Below are positions 60,472 to 64,000 of a stretch of DNA of 64,000 bases, one piece after another. Location of the stretch: assembly GCF_900156305.1 (NCBI RefSeq), contig NZ_FTPL01000002.1, positions 1 through 64,000 on the forward strand. Direction: 5' to 3'. Positions within the stretch are counted from its first letter, which is position 1. The number at the start of each line of letters is the position of its first letter. The notes beneath the pieces were generated by a model. It was not told the origin of the DNA. It was given only the letters and a program-made list of their open reading frames with translations, and searched no databases. Both the position numbers and the translations under genes were made by a program. This DNA comes from Edaphobacillus lindanitolerans (lineage in GTDB: Bacteria; Bacillota; Bacilli; Bacillales_A; Planococcaceae).

Positions 60472-61686
60472 TTGGCAACTGCCAATTCCGCCGGAAACCG
60501 GATGCCGGCGCCGGTCTATCCGGTCATGTTTGCAATCGGTGCGTGTCATCTTTTCAATGACGCCATTTCTGCAGTCGTGCCGGCGATGTATCCGATCCTC
60601 AAAGAGTCGAACGGCTATACATACACACAGCTCGGTGCGATCACGTTCGTCTTTCAGATGCTGTCTTCGGTCATGCAGCCGGTCGTCGGGATCCTGAGCG
60701 ACAGAAAACCGCGTCCGATCATGTTGCCGACGGCGATGGTGCTGGCGTTTGCCGGCATCGGCCTGCTCGCCTTTTCCCCGAACTATTGGCTGCTCCTGAT
60801 AGCGGCGGTGTTCCTCGGGCTCGGGTCTGCCATCTTCCATCCGGAAGGTTCCAGGGTCGCCTATATGGCAGGCGGGGCAAAGCGGGGCATCTCCCAGTCA
60901 ATTTTCCAGGTCGGCGGGAATTCCGGGCAGGCGCTTGCTCCCGTCATCACTGCATTGATCCTGATCCCGCTCGGACAGCATGGCGCCGCCTGGTTTCTGA
61001 TCGTGGCTGCGGCCGGCGTCTGGATCCTCGCGCTCATCGCCCGCTGGATGAAGGAGCGCCTTTCGGAAGAAGCCGCAATGCCCGGCAAACGTCCTGCTCC
61101 GACGGGAATCGCGGGATTGACGAAGCAGCGGGTCCGGAATGCGCTGATTCTTCTGATGCTCGTCATCATCGTCAGATCGTTCTATGTCGTGAATATGCAG
61201 GGCTATTTTGTGTTCCACCTGACGGACCAATACGGGCTGACGGTCCGGCAAGCCCAATATTTCATATTCATGTTCCTCGCGCTCGGCGCGGCCGGAACGT
61301 TCTTCGGCGGCCCGTTCGCGGACAAGTACGGCAGGAAGCGGCTGATCGCTGCGTCTGCACTCATTCCGATCCCGCTTTGCCTCGTCCTGCCGCATTTGCC
61401 GATCTACCTCGTGGCACCGGCACTCGGCATCATCGGTTTCGTGCTCATGTCGAGCTTTTCGGTCGCCGTCGTCTATGCGCAGGAGCTCGTACCCGGTAAA
61501 ATCGGCACGATGGCCGGGCTGACGACCGGATTTGCCTTCGGTGTCGGAGCTGTCGGGTCCGTTGCAATCGGTGCGTTCATGGACGCGGCGGGGGTTCCGA
61601 CGACAATGCTCGTCATCTCGGTCCTGCCAATACTCGGAATTGCCTCCGTCTGGCTGCCCGATGACCGGTCTGCCGCGCTTGAATAG
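60472..61686 (+). CDS. MFS transporter, fosmidomycin resistance (Fsr) type
   Basis: 404 residues, 12 predicted membrane segments. Fsr-like marks: FAIGACHLFNDAISAVVPAMYPILKE in helix 1, GILSDRKPRP (motif A), GLGSAIFHPEGSRVAYMAGG, SIFQVGGNSGQALAP, and a second ADKYGRKR motif at the start of the second half. Exports fosmidomycin-like compounds or other small metabolites. TTG at 60472 is chosen over the GTG at 60463, because GAGAGGAG lies 8 nt before the TTG. It follows the amine oxidase by 55 bp. A cre-like box lies 10 bp after its stop. Confidence 0.9.
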   Translation: MATANSAGNRMPAPVYPVMFAIGACHLFNDAISAVVPAMYPILKESNGYTYTQLGAITFVFQMLSSVMQPVVGILSDRKPRPIMLPTAMVLAFAGIGLLAFSPNYWLLLIAAVFLGLGSAIFHPEGSRVAYMAGGAKRGISQSIFQVGGNSGQALAPVITALILIPLGQHGAAWFLIVAAAGVWILALIARWMKERLSEEAAMPGKRPAPTGIAGLTKQRVRNALILLMLVIIVRSFYVVNMQGYFVFHLTDQYGLTVRQAQYFIFMFLALGAAGTFFGGPFADKYGRKRLIAASALIPIPLCLVLPHLPIYLVAPALGIIGFVLMSSFSVAVVYAQELVPGKIGTMAGLTTGFAFGVGAVGSVAIGAFMDAAGVPTTMLVISVLPILGIASVWLPDDRSAALE

Positions 61687-61695
61687 GAACACAGG

Positions 61696-61710
61696 GTGGA
61701 AACGCTTTCT
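61696..61710 (+). promoter_or_regulatory. cre-like box upstream of the xpt leader
   Basis: GTGGAAACGCTTTCT differs from the 15-base cre consensus only at the first base. It sits just after the MFS gene and about 35 bp before the -35 region of xpt. Confidence 0.55.
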
Positions 61711-61743
61711 GTTTTCTTCGAATTTCGTCAATTTGCTACCTTC

Positions 61744-61771
61744 TTGTATTCGGTCCGCGGCATGTTATACT
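61744..61771 (+). promoter_or_regulatory. Promoter of the xpt-pbuX operon
   Basis: Extended -10 element TGTTATACT (61763-61771), with TTGTAT (61744-61749) 16 bp upstream. The riboswitch aptamer begins about 20 bp later, which fits the transcript start. Confidence 0.7.
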
Positions 61772-61789
61772 AGGTCCAATCAAATCTTC

Positions 61790-61862
61790 GACGCTCATAT
61801 AATCGCAGGGATATGGCCTGCAAGTTTCTACCGGTCTACCGTAAACGGACCGACTATGAGAG
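61790..61862 (+). promoter_or_regulatory. Purine riboswitch aptamer, guanine type
   Basis: All conserved blocks are present in order: P1 left arm with CTCATATAATC, J1/2, GGATATGGCC..., GTTTCTACCGG, loop 3 TACCGTAAA, and the closing GACTATGAG that pairs with the left arm. The C in GACTATG (position 74 of the xpt aptamer) sets guanine/hypoxanthine over adenine. When purine is bound, the downstream terminator should form and shut off xpt-pbuX. Confidence 0.96.
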
Positions 61863-61932
61863 GCAGACAGATGTAAGGACAGGCGGGCGCGGCTCCGTCT
61901 TTTCTTCATTTATTGTCCGGTGCACATCACGC

Positions 61933-61975
61933 CCGGCGGCCTGTCCCTCATCACCGGGGAAGGCCGCCGGTTTTT
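61933..61975 (+). terminator. Riboswitch expression-platform terminator
   Basis: 9-bp perfect stem CCGGCGGCC/GGCCGCCGG followed by T5, between the aptamer and the xpt start. Together they fill most of the 339-bp leader. Confidence 0.92.
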
Positions 61976-61989
61976 CATATTGTCCCTGA

Positions 61990-63929
<1,940 letters not shown>

Positions 63930-63945
63930 ATATACCCTACACAAC

Positions 63946-63982
63946 CGCTCCGGCCGGCAATTTGCAGCCCGGAGCGATTTTT
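63946..63982 (+). terminator. Terminator of xpt-pbuX
   Basis: 8-bp stem CGCTCCGG/CCGGAGCG followed by ATTTTT. Confidence 0.88.
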
Positions 63983-64000
63983 CTTTCCCGGTTCATCAGG

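Overview
The window looks like a chromosomal segment of a Gram-positive, endospore-lineage Bacillales bacterium, plausibly Planococcaceae (inference; no marker gene was compared). The grounds are strong AGGAGG-type ribosome sites, frequent TTG/GTG starts, many Rho-independent terminators, a PrkA-YhbH-SpoVR sporulation set, YhcN/YlaJ lipoproteins, a Spo0E-like protein, CcpA cre boxes, an MhqR-type operator and a guanine riboswitch on xpt-pbuX. Base composition is fairly GC-rich, except for one clearly AT-rich insert at about 12.5-16.1 kb.

Layout. 1-92: end of an rRNA operon (5S 3' end and terminator). 0.2-5.1 kb: AEC transporter, dicarboxylate/glutamate symporter, GNAT, DinB, DUF488, ferredoxin. 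5.3-9.3 kb: promoter plus perfect cre driving a small membrane protein, an SSS-type sodium/solute symporter, an acyl-CoA ligase and a MaoC hydratase, read here as uptake and CoA activation of a carboxylic acid. 9.4-12.2 kb: unknown protein, branched-chain aminotransferase, YqcI/YcgG protein. 12.5-17.0 kb: AT-rich island with a small secreted protein, three overlapping membrane proteins and an ABC ATPase, followed by a dead IS1182-like transposase; this is the best candidate for an undescribed system. 17.0-24.9 kb: FtsH paralogue, nitronate monooxygenase-type flavoprotein behind a perfect palindrome, FlaR-like kinase, RecQ, TraB/PrgY protein, MhqR-type ring-cleaving dioxygenase. 25.4-30.2 kb: prkA, yhbH, spoVR. 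30.4-36.2 kb: LLM flavin oxidoreductase, BASS transporter with a GlcD-like oxidase, tandem YhcN-like lipoproteins, Spo0E-like peptide, tRNA-Arg with a copied tRNA 3' fragment nearby. 36.4-40.3 kb: NhaC antiporter, DUF421 protein, tRNA-Ser, M28 aminopeptidase.

40.4-47.5 kb is a catabolic cluster: a LacI regulator, an 18-bp palindromic operator overlapping a cre-like box, a histidinol-dehydrogenase homologue, a GntP permease, a 3-hydroxyacyl-CoA dehydrogenase, two SDRs (one like 3-hydroxybutyrate dehydrogenase) and an inserted FusB/C-type EF-G-binding protein. 47.5-55.0 kb (minus strand) holds an aldehyde dehydrogenase and an AbgT transporter, amidohydrolase, M20 amidase and GAF-PucR regulator set, which suggests uptake and hydrolysis of an acylated amino acid or related amide. 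55.2-61.7 kb: 40-residue membrane peptide, NRDE protein, zinc-ribbon/membrane-anchored trypsin-like protease with a thioredoxin, EcsC, FAD amine oxidase, Fsr-like MFS exporter. 61.7-64.0 kb: guanine riboswitch, xpt and pbuX.

Four intergenic spacers carry imperfect repeats with a 21-bp period (two full helical turns). Two share a GGATCGGACTC core; none fits a feature class I can name. All functional calls come from reading the sequence; no database search was run.
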